NCBI RefSeq assembly: GCF_003589595.1
Contig: NW_020653713.1
Coordinates: 6,920,691-6,984,690 of the forward strand
Direction of reading: 5' to 3'
Source of the DNA: Hyposmocoma kahamanoa
Lineage: Eukaryota; Arthropoda; Insecta; Lepidoptera; Cosmopterigidae
Length of the DNA stretch: 64,000 nt
A model generated the notes under the pieces. The model made no database searches. It was given only the letters and a program-made list of their open reading frames with translations, and had not been told where the DNA came from. Position numbers and translations under genes: made by a program. This document shows, in pieces, positions 12,022 through 23,495 of this stretch. Positions within the stretch are counted from its first letter, which is position 1. Each line of letters begins with the position of its first letter.

Positions 12022-15000
12022 CTATTTCTTGGAGGCAAGCGCGATGCCAAGCCCAACGAGGCCGCCGAGCGCCAGCACCGCACCACCCGCCACCGCCATA
12101 CCGATCAGTCCCTCTTTCTCCATTCGCTTGTTTATTTGACGCTGGAATATACAAATGATACTAAATATGTATATGTATGCATATAATACTAAAATACATC
12201 ATTATTATATATTTGGATGCAATTTTCCTGTATAAAAAATAGTTCACTGCCTCCGCTGGGTTGGCACACAGAGGTCCCGGGTTCGATTCTCGGGCCGGGA
12301 GAAACATTTGTATGGTCTACATTTATTTTTTTAAATATATATATCAAATAATATCAAGTGATGGGACGAACAGTATCTTGCGATTTATGTCGTTCTCGCG
12401 CTAGTCGCGTCCTATCGTGCTAGCCCTTCAGGTATTATAAAAAATATGTGTTATTCTAGTACAGCAGTACAAAACCTCCTTCGATTTTTTCGGCATTAAC
12501 TCCTTCTGCAGATGTACTCTTAAGATTGTTATGTTCCACTGCATACATTAATTCTCTTATTCCCCGTTCCTTTCTTACCAATATGCCACAATCTTACATT
12601 ACTTAGATATAATTTTATTGACAATACTACTCAACAATAACATTTCTTGTGCAAGGAAACATGATAATTTTCAGGATAGTTTACTCTACCTAATTTCGTT
12701 GACAATTCTTATTATTTAAATGTTCTAGGGAAAATAATAAATATTATCATAAAGTATTATTTAATATGCAAGTGTAGTATATTTCTTGAAATATTATTTC
12801 TTTTCCTGTCAAATGTTATTGAATCGAAATAATAGATGGGGCCATGACATTGTCATCAAACATGCCAACGTCAACTAAAAATTACTATGTACAGTAGTTT
12901 TGTACAAATAATATAAAAATTATGGCGGACGTCGACATTAGTAAGTCCTGTACGTCCCATAAACCCGAAATATTATTTAATATACTCGAATACTTAAATA
13001 ATAAAAATTGTCGCCATAACTAAATAGAGAAAACTAACCTGAAAATAATGCACACACTCATATAGCCCCGCACTAGGGAAACTCTGTATCGCGGGTGCAA
13101 TGGACACACACATAGACAACCACAAAGTATACCGAAACTCACGAGAGAAATAAATGCAGACCAAACAATTATTTTTTCCCAGTCCCAGCCCGGGAGTCGA
13201 ACCCAGTACCTCAGCAAGGCAGTCTAACATGATAGCCGTTCGGCCACAGAGGCAGTTACCATTACCCTATTATTTCCTTTGTACTTCTTTGCACTGAAAT
13301 TGTTGTTTTTAAAATAAAGAACTGAAGACAATTGAGCATGTTCTTACCTCAAGTGCTACAACCTGTTGGTTCGCAGGTTCAATTTCAAGGAATGCTTTCA
13401 CATAGTGCAGTGCCTTATTGTACTCCTTGATGCGTGCGTTACCAATCGCCAGATAGAACAAGTAGTCGCGCTTGCCGTCCGGGTGCGAGTTGAACAGCTC
13501 TTTAAGAAGTAATATGCCCTAACAAGTAAGAAAAATATTTTAAACTTATCTACCATTCATCATAATTCATTAATTTGTAAATTTATTTTATTTACTGAGC
13601 CTTTTAAGCCAAGTTACAACTCTTAACTCAAAGGGCCTCTTAGCAGAGGACGCCTCCAGATCTTTCCAGTGAGCTCTGTACCTACTCTTCTCCAATAGGG
13701 ACCTACAGTGAGCTTCACCTCGTCCTCCCATCTTCTATATTAACACCCTCTGTAGCATTTTCCATCATTTAATAATAATAATAATAATTCTATATTTCAG
13801 TAACACAATTAACATTACATTAACAGTAGATGGTATGAATAGGAGGTCTATTATGCTTATCAAGTCTGTTTTACAAATCATTTGTGAATAACAGGTTATA
13901 TAGAAGCTGACATGTGCATGTAATAACTGTTGTTTCACTGTTGAGTTTTTCATCATTTAATAATAATAAATCTTTATTTCAGTAATACAGTCAACAGCAC
14001 ATCAAGCTATACACTTTTGTTCAAATACCACCTCCAGTGCAATTAACTTTACATTAACAGTGAATGTTACCTACTATTAAGCTTATCAAGGCTGTGTCAG
14101 GAATCATTTGTGTGAATTTGTGAATAATGCAGGTTATACAGGAACTGACGTGTACACAATAAGTATAGTTCCACTGTGTGTGCTCTGTGGCAAAATCTAC
14201 ACTCTCTATCCTCTCTCTGCCCAATATTTGACATGTGCTTGTTCAAGCCACAGTATCCTGTTAAAAATCTAGTAAGCATTCCAATGCCATTCCTGTCCAA
14301 TGACAGAGCTTCTCTAGTGTTTTAACAAAAATTAAGCATACAAATATTGAAGGTATATTATACATTCACTCACATCCAGTTCGACAGACTAAATCAGGAT
14401 TTAATAAGTCAGTCAGTAATTTCAATGTGGTGACAGTTATATGTTATGTGTTGGTATAGTTATTATTATTATTAAGGTGGCTTCATTCGGGGCATACGCA
14501 GCCTCTCATCACTGTGTCACATCACTTCAACTGATCTATTGTGATCACCACTAATTACAGTTCAAAGTCAAGACCAACAGCATTGAAGAACTGAAGGACT
14601 TTCCGGGCACTGACAGATTTTAAGTCCTCTGGTTGTGGCTATACCTTCCTGAGTATGGAGCGTCATATGCCCATCAGGGGGTAGCATTGGGTGAGAAGAT
14701 GAACAGGAGTTTCATCGACTTCGTGGCAGAATCTACACTCATTCTCTCTCTGTTTAACATGTGCTTGGTCAAGCTACGATATCCTGTTAAGAATCTAGTT
14801 AACATTCCAATGCCATTCCTGTCCAATGACAAGGCTCCTCTTATCGAGTATATAACCAGAAATAGAGATGAAATAAGTGCCATATATTCCTGGTAACACA
14901 TCAACGATACAGCTCTTATAAATATCAAGTCTTGTTTGCACTGAAATATAGACAGGCCAAGTACTGATCTGTATGTACGTCTCTGTATATTCCAAAAAAT

Positions 15001-16858
15001 ATTCTGTATTTATTGTAATAAAGATTATATCTCTAACAATGCCGTTTATTCGGTAGTATGGGAAAAACAGCTAAACATCTAATCACAAAACAAACAGAAT
15101 CACATTTCATCGGTAATTAACCCTTAATTTATCTGTTAGGTCCGTGGGACCCCAAGTAATATTTGTTTTTGACGTAAAATCTTTTATATCGCGGTTTTCA
15201 TTTCGGGCGTCTCGGTACTTTCACCCAGTGTGGCGCAAGACGCGGGACGAAGAGGACGTGCGCCTGCGATGCTTGCATAGGTGAGTAATGGCATTCGCGG
15301 AGTCCGTGGGACTCCACCGGAACATTTGTGTTACAAGTATTGCATTATTTATTCATTACAAATATTGTTATGAACGTATATTATTAGTATTTATTTTTTG
15401 TTTTAGGGTTTAAAATGGCGTGTCATAGTGGGTCAGTCAACCTTCTTCAAGAAAATGACGGTTTTATACTTCAAGAGTGGCCGTGAATGTATGAGGCCGG
15501 TATGCTTAGGGTGCACAAAGAAAGTCTGTGTTCGATGCGTGAACAGAGATAAGGAGTAAGCTCTGCATGTTTCATTTTTTTGTATGGACGTGAATATTTT
15601 TATTTTTCTTTCTAATTTTTTGATTATATATGTAATGTACTATAAAAATAAAAATATGTATATAAAAAAATAAAAAATATATATAATTTAACCTTTGGTT
15701 AGGAAGTTGGCTCTTGTTTTTGTTCGAATTTTTTATTGTCTATTTGACTTTCATATTATAAAAAAGACTGTTACGTATTAAGTACAAATTGTGATACACA
15801 AGACTGTTAACATAATATTCCTTATTAAATTAAACGATTTTTTAACTTTGCATTTGGTTTTATTTCAAACAAAATTATATTTTTTTCAAAAGGAGTCCCA
15901 TGGACTACATGAGGTAAATTGTAAGGGTTTTGTTCACCGGGTAAACTAAGGGTTAAATAATAAATATGTAATTTTGCTATTTTCACTCATTATAGCAATG
16001 CTCAAGTTAACTGGTTGATTTGAAGTGAAACAGTTGACGACACACATCAATTGTTTCGAACTCGGGCTAGCCAATCAGAGCACAGTTGTCACGGTAATGA
16101 TAGGGCAGAATAGTTTTCAAGCAAATTAAATGACATTTCATCTCTATTTCTGGTTATATACTCAATGGCTTCTCTAGTGTTTGGCACTGTAGGCAGCTAT
16201 CAGGGCTTTTGAATGCTCAAGACCTGATATAGTTGTAATTTTAATGATAACACTTTTACATAAATAATACATAAATTGTCATTTAGAAATTTGGACACTG
16301 CAGACCTTATTACTTTCAGTAAATTGTTGTAAATTATTAAAATACCTTTCTGCATGATGGTAGTTGTACAAACTTTCAAAAGTTGGTCATACTGCCCTTT
16401 TTCATTACGAGGGTAGCATAGAAATGAACAGGTAGTAGTGGAAGATCTTAAAAATATGGTTACCATTATCAGCTATTTTATTCTCTTCAATCAACAAGTT
16501 GCTCTGACACATCTTCTTTGTTAATCAAATTACTTAATCGTAGCGAGTAAAAAGAACCCCAAATAATTACGTTCGTCACGATTCACACGTTGATAATAAT
16601 AACACTTTTCCCATCTTACCTTCCTTATATCCGTAGGGTATTTGCTCCGCACGAGACACCACGCATATTCAAATTGCGCCTTGTGCGTCACCTTGCCTTG
16701 ATGCAGTTGCTCGTGAAACACCTTCTCGAACTTCTGCTCAATAATAAAACACAACAAAGATAACAAAATGACTCACACAAATAAAATACGCTACGTTGTG
16801 CAAACTTGCTTACTTGCAAATCTTCTGACGAGACTGTTTCATCCAAAACGTCTTCCAT
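12022..16858 (-). CDS. Fis1: Fis1, mitochondrial/peroxisomal fission 1 protein
   Basis: Four coding exons on the minus strand are 16858-16814, 16733-16620, 13518-13348 and 12141-12022, all in phase 0 with GT-AG borders, giving 149 residues. The family norm is about 150. Family landmarks are FEYAWCLVRSKY, DIRKGILLLKELF, RDYLFYLAIGNARIKEY and ALHYVKAFLEIEP, the two TPR-like repeats that form the cytosolic bundle. A C-terminal membrane anchor (about residues 121-145, Gly/Ala/Leu-rich) follows RMEKEGLIGMAV and ends in the short basic tail SKK. Fis1 is a tail-anchored outer-membrane adaptor of mitochondria and peroxisomes that recruits fission or mitophagy factors (family knowledge). The ATG at 16858 fits the usual short N-terminal arm. 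The 3.1-kb second intron is full of transposon debris. The gene converges with abrupt. Confidence 0.95.
12247..12335 (+). repeat. tRNA-derived SINE fragment, copy 2
   Basis: This fragment keeps the B-box region (gtcccgggttcgattctcgg) followed by the poorer tail; the A-box half is cut short. It lies in Fis1 intron 3. Confidence 0.7.
13045..13262 (-). repeat. tRNA-derived SINE, copy 3
   Basis: This is one of the longer copies. On the minus strand it starts with actgcctctgtggccgaacg (A-box), then has a B-box-like ggttcgactcccggg and ends with the atagtgcggggc-type tail motif. It sits in Fis1 intron 3. Confidence 0.8.
13950..14330 (-). mobile_element. LINE fragment (RNase H / C-terminal region)
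   Basis: A minus-strand translation around 14097-14300 contains GIGMLTRFLTGYCGLNKHM and ECRFCHRAHTVE. This is the pattern of the C-terminal part of R1/jockey-group LINE polymerases (LLTGHC..L..H, C-x2-C, ..TVEHILC). It is frame-broken. The same segment recurs diverged at 14640-14960 and lies in Fis1 intron 2. Confidence 0.65.
14640..14960 (-). mobile_element. LINE fragment, second copy
   Basis: It carries the minus-strand segment RNGIGMLTRFLTGYRSLTKHM in common with the neighbouring fragment at 13950-14330, with frameshifts. The end motif around tatataaccagaaatagaga is repeated inverted at about 16140 and 60620. Confidence 0.6.
15121..15952 (+). mobile_element. piggyBac-type element remnant (832 bp)
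   Basis: The element is flanked by TTAA on both sides (15117-15120 and 15953-15956) and has CCCTTA/TAAGGG termini, the hallmark of piggyBac transposons. Most of the transposase is missing. A plus-strand reading frame at 15486-15559 ends in a cysteine-rich tail, RPVCLGCTKKVCVRC.., then a stop, which resembles the C-terminal cysteine-rich domain of piggyBac transposases. It is internally deleted and cannot be autonomous. Confidence 0.8.
16135..16620. other. Rest of Fis1 intron 2 (no gene)
   Basis: It holds an AT-rich spacer with a short repeat end (atctctatttctggttatat) shared inverted with about 14855. I see no gene in it. Confidence 0.5.
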
Positions 16859-17205
16859 GTTAATATATTTATTTGCTTGACCTAATACGAGTTAATTTAT
16901 TGAAAATTTTAATTTCTACGGCAAGAATAAAACATTATTTGCGTTTTTATTTAAAGAAAAATGCAAATTAACGAAAATTGATTGATGGAAATTGACAGAT
17001 ACAACAGTTAAGTTATGTTTTTAAAGTATTCATTCCCATTTATTTGGGTAGGCAAAGGTTCTACCATACAGCCTCTCCATGGATTTAGTATATTTTTTTT
17101 CTTGTTTTGGTAATGCAACGAGTACTCTGTTTTTATACAGGCTGTAACAGAAAGGTAAAGTCGTATTAAAGGACCCAAATATACACTTGGTTTAGGGTCG
17201 TAGGA

Positions 17206-17340
17206 CTCTACTCAATGTTCAAGTCGGACTTGAGTATGATTTAAAGCACTAGAAATCATACTCAAGTCCTTGCCATTAGGGTCGTGTTTCCAGTGCTTGA
17301 AATCATACTCAATCCCTGACTTGAGCATTGAGTAGAGTTC
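17206..17340. repeat. Fold-back (near-palindromic) repeat
   Basis: The left arm begins gactctactcaatgttcaag and the right arm is its inverted partner ending cttgagcattgagtagagtt. The arms also share a catactcaa block and a cactagaaat/cactggaaac pair, so nearly the whole 135 bp folds on itself with a few mismatches. It looks like a small fold-back or MITE relic. Confidence 0.75.
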
Positions 17341-17512
17341 ATGGAATACGACAATTAGACCCTCACGCGCAAATTTCAAATAAAAATTGTGACTTTTAAA
17401 GTTCGGATAGTGACTTCAATGTCGGCGGATGGATTTGCAGTTAAAGTCACGTAAACTTACGTTTAGCGATATGTAGTGTTTGTGTTTTCTCTGTGAATGT
17501 TGAGTGAAAAGA

Positions 17513-17560
17513 ATTTAGTTCTCTAGAGTATGTATGATAACATACTCTAGAGAACTAAAT
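17513..17560. repeat. Perfect 21-bp inverted repeat, 6-nt loop
   Basis: Arms 17513-17533 and 17540-17560 are exact reverse complements (atttagttctctagagtatg plus t) around the loop atgata. No coding context; a transposon terminus or excision scar is possible. Confidence 0.85.
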
Positions 17561-17781
17561 TAAAGTTTAATTGTATTTTTGATTTGATTGTGCCTCTGAG
17601 GCATTTCGATTTTACGGGATTGAACTTTCGAGTTCAGTTCAGTTCTGTTCGCGACGTAGTGTGGGGAAACCCACGTTTTGAAGTGCGATCAGCAGCCAAA
17701 TTCTACGAAGACTTCAAGGTCGCAACGCGAATTGCAAACACTTACACTCAAAAACTTTGTTGCACATGTTGTACGTGACGC

Positions 17782-19009
17782 GCACGTAAGTTTCCGGAAT
17801 GAATAAAAAAAAATACTATAAATGGTCAGAAATGAATTTATTTACTACAGTTAATGCACTTTTTCATACGAATGAACCAATTTTGAAAACATTTATGTCA
17901 CTCCTCCGTAACAATCTCTGAAACATTTTTCATACTCTTCGACAGCCTCTTCAGGTGATGAAAATCGTTGACCGCGAAACTGGTTCTTAATTTTTGGAAA
18001 TAAATAAAAGTCACAAGGTGCCAGATCGGGACTGTACGTGGGATGGCTCATAAGGTCAACGATCTTCACCTTCAAAAATCCATTTGTCTGTCTGGCCGTG
18101 TGAGAACTGGCATTATCGTGGTCCAAGATGATACGGCGTTTACGGTTATTTTTACGGAATTGTCAATAACTTCCGGCAAACAAACAGTCGTGTACTAATC
18201 GCTATTCACGATACAGCGATTCTCCAAAGCAACAGTAGCCACGTGTCCAGTTTTATTAAAAAAAGAAGCAATCATCCGCTAAGAGGCACTTTGCACGCGC
18301 GCCACTTTGGTTAGTTTCGGCTTCAACTCGAAAGATCCATACGCTCCATTGCTGCTTTGTTTTGGGATCGTAACTATAAAACCATGTTCCGTCACCTGTT
18401 ACTATGTCCCACACCAAATTTGACGCCCCTTCGTTGAATCCGGTAAGCAAGGCAATGCACAAGTGATGCGATCCGTTTTTTGAGCCTCAGTCAAATTGTG
18501 TGGGATCCAACGAGAGCACAGCCTTTTCATACCCAAATGTTTGTGTAATATTGATTGTATTCGACTCATGCCTATGCCTAAAGATGCCCGAATCTCATGG
18601 TATGTCATATGCCTGTCTATTTTGATCATACGGCGCACAGCAACGATGTTTTTGTTGTTCGCAGTAGTGGATGGGCAACCATCACGAAAGTCGTCATTGA
18701 GATTCACACGACGGCGTTTGAATCCTGCAAACCAGCTATAAATAGTCGTCTTGCATGGTGCTTTACGCCAAAAGCTCCGCTGAGCTGTTAAATTACACTC
18801 AAAATCGTAGAAAATCATACTACGAAAATGTTCACGAGATAAATCCATGGTGATGTAGCCAACCAATTTCTAAAATGACGCCGCAATATAAAAACAAGTG
18901 ATAGTCAGATGAAACAAACTGTTCTACAGCCGAAGAGTTCCATTTTGAAATGTTGTAATTACTTTTTAAATATTGTTTATTATGTGGCCAGTTCCGGAAA
19001 CTTATAGTG
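17782..19009 (-). mobile_element. mariner (DD34D) transposon, decayed
   Basis: Terminal repeats share taagtttccggaa (17787 onward, inverted at 18991-19005). A minus-strand transposase starts at 18849 (MDLSREHFRSMIFYDFE), continues with YHEIRASLGIGMSRIQSIL and RWIPHNLTEAQKTDRI, and carries TGDGTWFYSYDPKTKQQ, HDNASSHTARQ and YSPDLAPCDFYLFP. The second and third catalytic Asp are 34 residues apart, the mariner signature. Frameshifts near 18470 and 18260 and a deleted part between the first and second Asp blocks break it. The first catalytic block reads GDGTW rather than the usual GDETW. Confidence 0.88.
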
Positions 19010-19059
19010 CGCCCTATGTATTGCGCGTCATACAAAACAGCCTCTTTTTCTTTCTTTAT

Positions 19060-22000
19060 CCTGCAATCAGCCTGGCTGGCTATAAACATATGAGTTGTAT
19101 GTAGTTCATAATGGAAAAGGTGGTACTCCCAGTGGAGCCCTGATCTAAAGGTTGTGTTGTCAGGTATTTTACAGACTACAGTGGTCAAAGTTGTTACGCC
19201 TTTTTTTAGTCGCCGTATACTTTCAGGCATGGTGAGCTGCTTGATTAGTTGATTTAGGTGTTGTTCTAGCCGAGTTCTGTATCTATCACCGTAGGAGGCT
19301 ATTTCTTCTCTAACTGTGGGCATGTCAAGAAATTCGTGGATCTCCGTTGTTTTTATGAACCATGGCACGTTTGATATCTGTCGGAGTATATTGCTCTGCA
19401 CCCTTTACATAATCATTATATTAGAGGTACTAGCAGCGCCCCAGACTTGCATGCCATAAGACCAAATTAGCTTTAGTATCGCTTTGTAAATTAGAATTTT
19501 GGTATCAATGGCCAGTTTACAATTTCGATCAATCAACCAGAGCGGTCTTCTTTGCATACAGTGAAGGTGACCTGTACTGATTTAGTCCCACTAGCAGCAA
19601 TTCTCCATTGAAATTCTAATTTGAAATGTACTGTTACTAATGAGTATGAGCTCTGGATTCCAAAGAATGTTTTTGGCAATAAAGACTTTTCGAGTTCTTA
19701 GGTTTTCGCGATTGTTAAACGTCAAACACCAAACCACAAAGGTTTGTTTGAAAAAACAAATATACGCGATTTATATGAGGATAAAATAGTTTCATTTCTA
19801 AATAAAGACTTTTTCAAAGGCTTGCTGTATGTCAAGGAAAGCCGATGAGCAGTATTCTTTTTTCTCGTATCACTCTCTGATTGCTCTGCTTACTCTGTGG
19901 GTCTGTTCTATAGTTGAGTACTCTTTTCTAAACCCGAATTGGTGGTCAGGGATAACGGAATTTTCCAGAAATATATGTGTTAGCCTATGTAGCAGACACC
20001 TCTCAAACAGCTTGGACATAGCAGGCAGTACGCTGATCGGTCTATATGAAGTGACTTCGTGAGGGTATTTACTAGGTTTGTGGACCATTATAATTTGGGA
20101 TACTTTCCACAAATTTGAGAAATATTCTACTCTCATGGTTGCATTGAATAGCGTTGTGAGATATACTAAACCTTTGCGCGGCAATTCTTCAAGGGCTTTC
20201 TTGTCGATGAGATCGCACCCTGGTGCCTTGTGGTTGGGCATGCCTCTCTGGGCGTCACTAATTTTAGAGGAAGGTCAAGTCGGAAGTCTTGGTGAAGAAT
20301 AGCGTTATATCTGATTCATCTGCATTCGGTTTAACAGGATTTGATTTGAAGACTTGATTCAAATGGGCCTCCACTTTACTCTGTCCAGTTCTAGCCCATT
20401 TTCCATTTTGCATCCGAAGTGGCGGCTTGAGTTGTGCTGTAATGGCCGATCAAAGTTTTTGCATGTTTTCCATAGACAGTAATTCGTCGCTTTTGTTGAG
20501 GAAACCTCTAGGTAAGTTTCCAGAGCGACGTCAGTAGCTTCTGATATGAGGCTTCTTAATTCTTTAGCTGCTCTATTAAATACTGTTTTGTCACTACGAT
20601 GTCAGCTGGTATACCAACTCTTCTCAGTCTTCTTTTTTCTATAATATCTATACAACCTCTTTACAACAAAGAAGTCTATGACGTCTGGTAGCCTATTAGG
20701 GTCGGTGGGCCAGTTAATAGGTACTGCTCTTGATGTAGTGGTGATATTATTCTTATCTAGACTCTTCTTGAGTTTTCTACCCCTGGTATTAGTCAATCTG
20801 GAGGCTCAGTGGACGTTTTTGGCATTCCAGTTTCCTCCGGCTTTATAACGTGCGCCCATCGCATCAACTCATCGTGTTGCCCTTCTGTTATTTTATGTCT
20901 TGCAGGACAGTATATGGCTGACACATTATACGTTCCGTTTCGATCCTCTATTGCAATAGTGGCTGCTTATATGTGGGCTTTTTTAAACTGTTCTAATTCA
21001 CTGTGTTTAATGCTTGACCTCACGATTACGGCAGCTCCTTCGTGTGCAGTTCCACCTGGGTGATTAGTGGCATAAATGTCATAGTTTTGTAACCGGATCC
21101 TACTGCTAGCCGTAAAGTGACTTTCAGATACCAGCAGTATATCAATGTTGTGAGTGTACCGCAGAGCTTCAATCTCTTCTTTGTTTAAAGACAGCCCCTC
21201 TAGGTTCCAGGTAGCTATCTTGAGGGTAGTCGTTTTACTAAATTGGAAACTAGGGTTGTTATGAGGCTGATAAGTGCACTCATCTGTTGTAAGTTTAAAT
21301 CGAACTTTTCTGTTTGTTTAAGTAATATTTCTTCCAGTGTTTGACTTATCGTGGAGGGGATTTCAGTCGTTTTGCTTTTATTGACTTTTAAAATATCTGG
21401 ATCGTTGAGAATGGTCAGGAGTTGGTCTAACTCCAACTCTTTGATGAGTTGGAGTGGGAACTGGGTAGCCGTATGGCAACAATTTTTTGGTGGCCCCTTC
21501 GTTTAATGTGGTCCTGTTTGTTAGATTTCCTGGCTAGCATTTCTCTATACACCTCTCAACCCTAGTAATTTGCTGGACGGGCGCCTGGACATAGAGCATA
21601 TTTCGCTGGGGTGTTACGGTCTGTCTTAGGAGACTCTGCAGTTTTGTGAGATTGTGGACCTTCCACGGCCTCGTACAGTAGTTTTTAGTGTGGTCGTATT
21701 GTTGGCATCTTTGGCATTGGACTACTACATTTTGTTTGCGTGGATCTTCTATAACAACTGACTGATGTATTTGAGGTTCTTGATAGCTTTGTTATCGGGT
21801 CCATGTGCTAGATTGGCAAATTAAGTGGAGGTTGGTTTCTTTTCTGGTCTGTATCTCGCATTTATTATTTCTCCAATAATGGTGTTACCGTACTTTCCAG
21901 CATTTCTTTTATTGCACTAATTGGTATTGTGTGATGAAAAATTCTGATCACGATTCTATAGGGCCGTTTGTCTTTTCTATTGAAAGTATGTCCGATTAGG

Positions 22001-22140
22001 CCTTTTCCTCTCACAGCATCTATTATGTTTTTGTACACCTTTATGGTAGTGCAGCTGTTACGTAATTGATTTTAGTTGACAATTTTGTAGCTGAAATCTG
22101 AATTATTCACAACACTCTCAAGGAGTTCTGTGAGCTTGTT
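19060..22140 (-). mobile_element. Jockey-like non-LTR retrotransposon, decayed
   Basis: Minus-strand blocks come in the expected order. There is a gag-like zinc knuckle near 21700 (CQRCQQYDHTKNYC, C-x2-C-x4-H-x4-C). An endonuclease-like segment near 21050-20850 contains GGTAHEGAAVIVRSSIKH. Reverse transcriptase at 20241-19870 contains HKAPGCDLI, SYRPISVLPAMSKLFERCL and DHQFGFRKEYSTIEQ. A C-terminal block at 19480-19200 contains WSYGMQVWGAAS and NVPWFIK. Frames are broken in many places, and the segment that should carry the catalytic (F/Y)ADD motif is replaced by unrelated sequence at about 19640-19800. The mariner lies against its 3' end. Confidence 0.8.
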
Positions 22141-22166
22141 AACGTCTTCGATACCATAATAATAAT

Positions 22167-22380
22167 AACGCACACACTCAACATAGCCCCGCACTAGGGA
22201 AACCCTGAGTCGCGGGTGCCATGGACACACGCATAGACAACCACAAATTACACCCAAATTTTAAATTACGAGAGGAGTAAATGTAGGCCTTATAAATATT
22301 TCTCTCGGCCCGGTAATGAACCTGGGACCTCTGTGTGGCAGTCAGGCATGGTAACCGTTCGGCCACGGAGGCAGTTAACA
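22167..22380 (-). repeat. tRNA-derived SINE, copy 4
   Basis: A near full-length copy: its minus-strand head is actgcctccgtggccgaacg, it carries the B-box region aggtcccaggttcattaccg, and it ends in ctagtgcggggctatgttga. It abuts the 5' side of the decayed LINE. Confidence 0.85.
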
Positions 22381-23495
22381 CAAGATTATAGGAGGTGGTT
22401 TTGAAGGTTTATTTATAGTTTCGCTATTTTGTTTGCCGTCATCATCTATTTCTTCAGTAGATAGTCCACTGAATCTGTTGGTGACTCAATCATCTCGGGG
22501 GATGGTGAAGTTCAAGCTGAAGCTCAAGTTGGATCGCCCTATAGTCCGCGGTTGCCGAGGCAGCTAGCTACCATATCTGGTAGCTGCTTCGCTACCGCAA
22601 CCTGCGACGCGGTGGGTTACACAGGGCCGTGCTACTGGGAAGTAAAACCCAGAACCCATAAACCACAGCCGTTTTTTAATACCTAAAAAGAAGTTGTTTT
22701 CCAGCAATTATTTTTGCTTCATGTGCCTCAGTTTGATGTATACACTGTGCGTATATTTAGCTTCTAGGGTTTTTTACGCCCTGTATAGTTCGATATTAAA
22801 TGGAGAAATAATATGCGTACACTTAAAAAGCAGTTCAATGGACTTTGAGTGGTTTGTCGGTTTTTTTTATATTATGAATTTCCTTTTCCTCAACCAACGG
22901 GTCATAGAAAAATTTCCTTTTTGAAAAAACCATATTCCGAAGATTACATATTTTTTCCTGTATTTTTCTTGGGGGATGGAAAAAAATTTATTTTTCCCTT
23001 AGAGGATGGAATAGTCTAAGATTTTTCTTAGAGGATGGAAAAAATTTTCCATAGTCTAAGATTTTTCCACATTTAACAGTGACACCTGTCAAAAATTGAA
23101 GATATGGAACTCTAAAATTACATTTATCAATGTGTTACATTTATCAAACGTAGAACACAATATGGGGCTTCGAATTATATTTTTCCAATTTTTCAGAATT
23201 TTTCTGAAAAAGTTCCACTGTTTGACACTTTTCGGAAAATTACCTACCGTTATTTCATACGTCGGGTTAGTTTAGATTAATCCAAGCCAAAAAATCTTAA
23301 AAAAAAGCGTCAGTTTAAATAGATCCTGAACGAAAATATAAATGTCATGCAGTCAACAGTTGTCAAAGAAACAGCTGACAACTTATGTATGTTTCTTTGT
23401 TGCTGTGTTTTCGTATATTTGTTCTAAAATTTCTGAATATTCTAATAATAAAGTAAATTCCTCTAAATTAAAGCTCCATTGTTGGAGCGGCGACC
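22381..23495. other. Upstream region of Atg3 with a degenerate MITE
   Basis: There is no gene here. From about 22896 to 23250 it resembles the small elements at 48691 and 50896 (gggtcatagaaaaatttcc at one side, ggaaaattacctacc at the other). Directly upstream of the Atg3 start I see no clear TATA box. Confidence 0.45.
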
